13,162 nucleotides of DNA. It comes from an uncultured Clostridia bacterium. GTDB lineage: Bacteria > Bacillota > Clostridia > UMGS1883. Positions 13,089-13,162 of the stretch are shown here, in pieces. Below the pieces are notes generated by a model, which saw only the letters and a program-made list of their open reading frames with translations, was not told where the DNA came from and made no database searches. Where the stretch lies: assembly GCA_934476455.1 (NCBI GenBank), contig CAKSNY010000043.1:1-13162 (forward strand), given 5' to 3'. The first letter of the stretch is position 1. Each line of letters opens with the position of its first letter. The position numbers and the translations under genes were made by a program.

Positions 13089-13162
13089 GGCCCGTTGGTC
13101 AAGCGGTTAAGACACCGCCCTTTCACGGCGGTAACACGAGTTCAAATCTCGTACGGGTCACC
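13089..13162 (+). tRNA. tRNA-Glu (anticodon UUC)
   Basis: The sequence folds as a full cloverleaf. The acceptor stem GGCCCGT pairs with ACGGGTC (one G-U pair), and the anticodon stem CCGCC/GGCGG encloses loop CTTTCAC with anticodon TTC at 13122-13124. The T-arm is CGAG-TTCAAAT-CTCG and the discriminator base is A at 13160. CC of an encoded CCA tail is present and the window ends before its last A. It closely resembles Bacillus tRNA-Glu. More tRNAs may follow outside the window. Confidence 0.97.

Noticed and set aside
1..13162. CRISPR array, insertion sequence, phage or defence system
   Set aside because: No direct-repeat array, transposase, integrase or nuclease gene is present; all long frames are housekeeping genes or their shadows.

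Overview
The window looks like a chromosomal housekeeping region of a low-to-mid GC, spore-forming Firmicute, most likely an anaerobic Clostridia/Oscillospirales-type bacterium. The support is: a SpoVG homologue; the Bacillus/Clostridium-type order spoVG-glmU-prs-pth-mfd; an FMN riboswitch in front of a RibU-type riboflavin transporter; AGGAGG-type Shine-Dalgarno sites; and consensus SigA promoters. No phage, insertion sequence, CRISPR array or defence system is visible.

Left block (8-8748, all minus strand, read right to left): spoVG, glmU, prs, pth, mfd, a PrsA-like parvulin lipoprotein and ribU. A SigA promoter at 8820-8848 starts the block. Two terminator-like hairpins lie inside it, between spoVG and glmU and between prs and pth. 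Neither leaves room for a promoter before the next gene, so they probably act as leaky attenuators that step down expression. The PrsA-like gene has its own promoter inside the end of mfd. ribU sits behind an FMN aptamer plus terminator that starts just past the stop of the PrsA-like gene. Compared with Bacillus subtilis as I recall it, the ctc (L25-type) gene between prs and pth and the small fin gene between pth and mfd are missing.

Middle (8906-10279, plus strand): murC, diverging from spoVG and probably starting at TTG. The two promoters overlap in the 157-base gap.

Right block (10567-12844, minus strand): ylxM-ffh-rpsP-khpA, the targeting and ribosome operon, driven by a near-perfect SigA promoter. 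It ends in a strong 20-bp bidirectional terminator right after khpA, so the usual followers rimM-trmD-rplS are absent here. Between this terminator and murC lies a 211-base imperfect palindrome (10290-10500). It looks like a MITE-type or other dispersed palindromic element and sits at this apparent synteny break. It is the least explained sequence in the window.

Right edge (13011-13162, plus strand): a consensus promoter and a tRNA-Glu(UUC), cut by the window end after CC of the CCA tail.

I see no convincing new protein system. The second-look items are regulatory or structural: the palindrome, the intra-operon hairpins, the riboswitch with an apparent strand-swap expression platform, an extra membrane helix on RibU, and intercistronic hairpins around rpsP.
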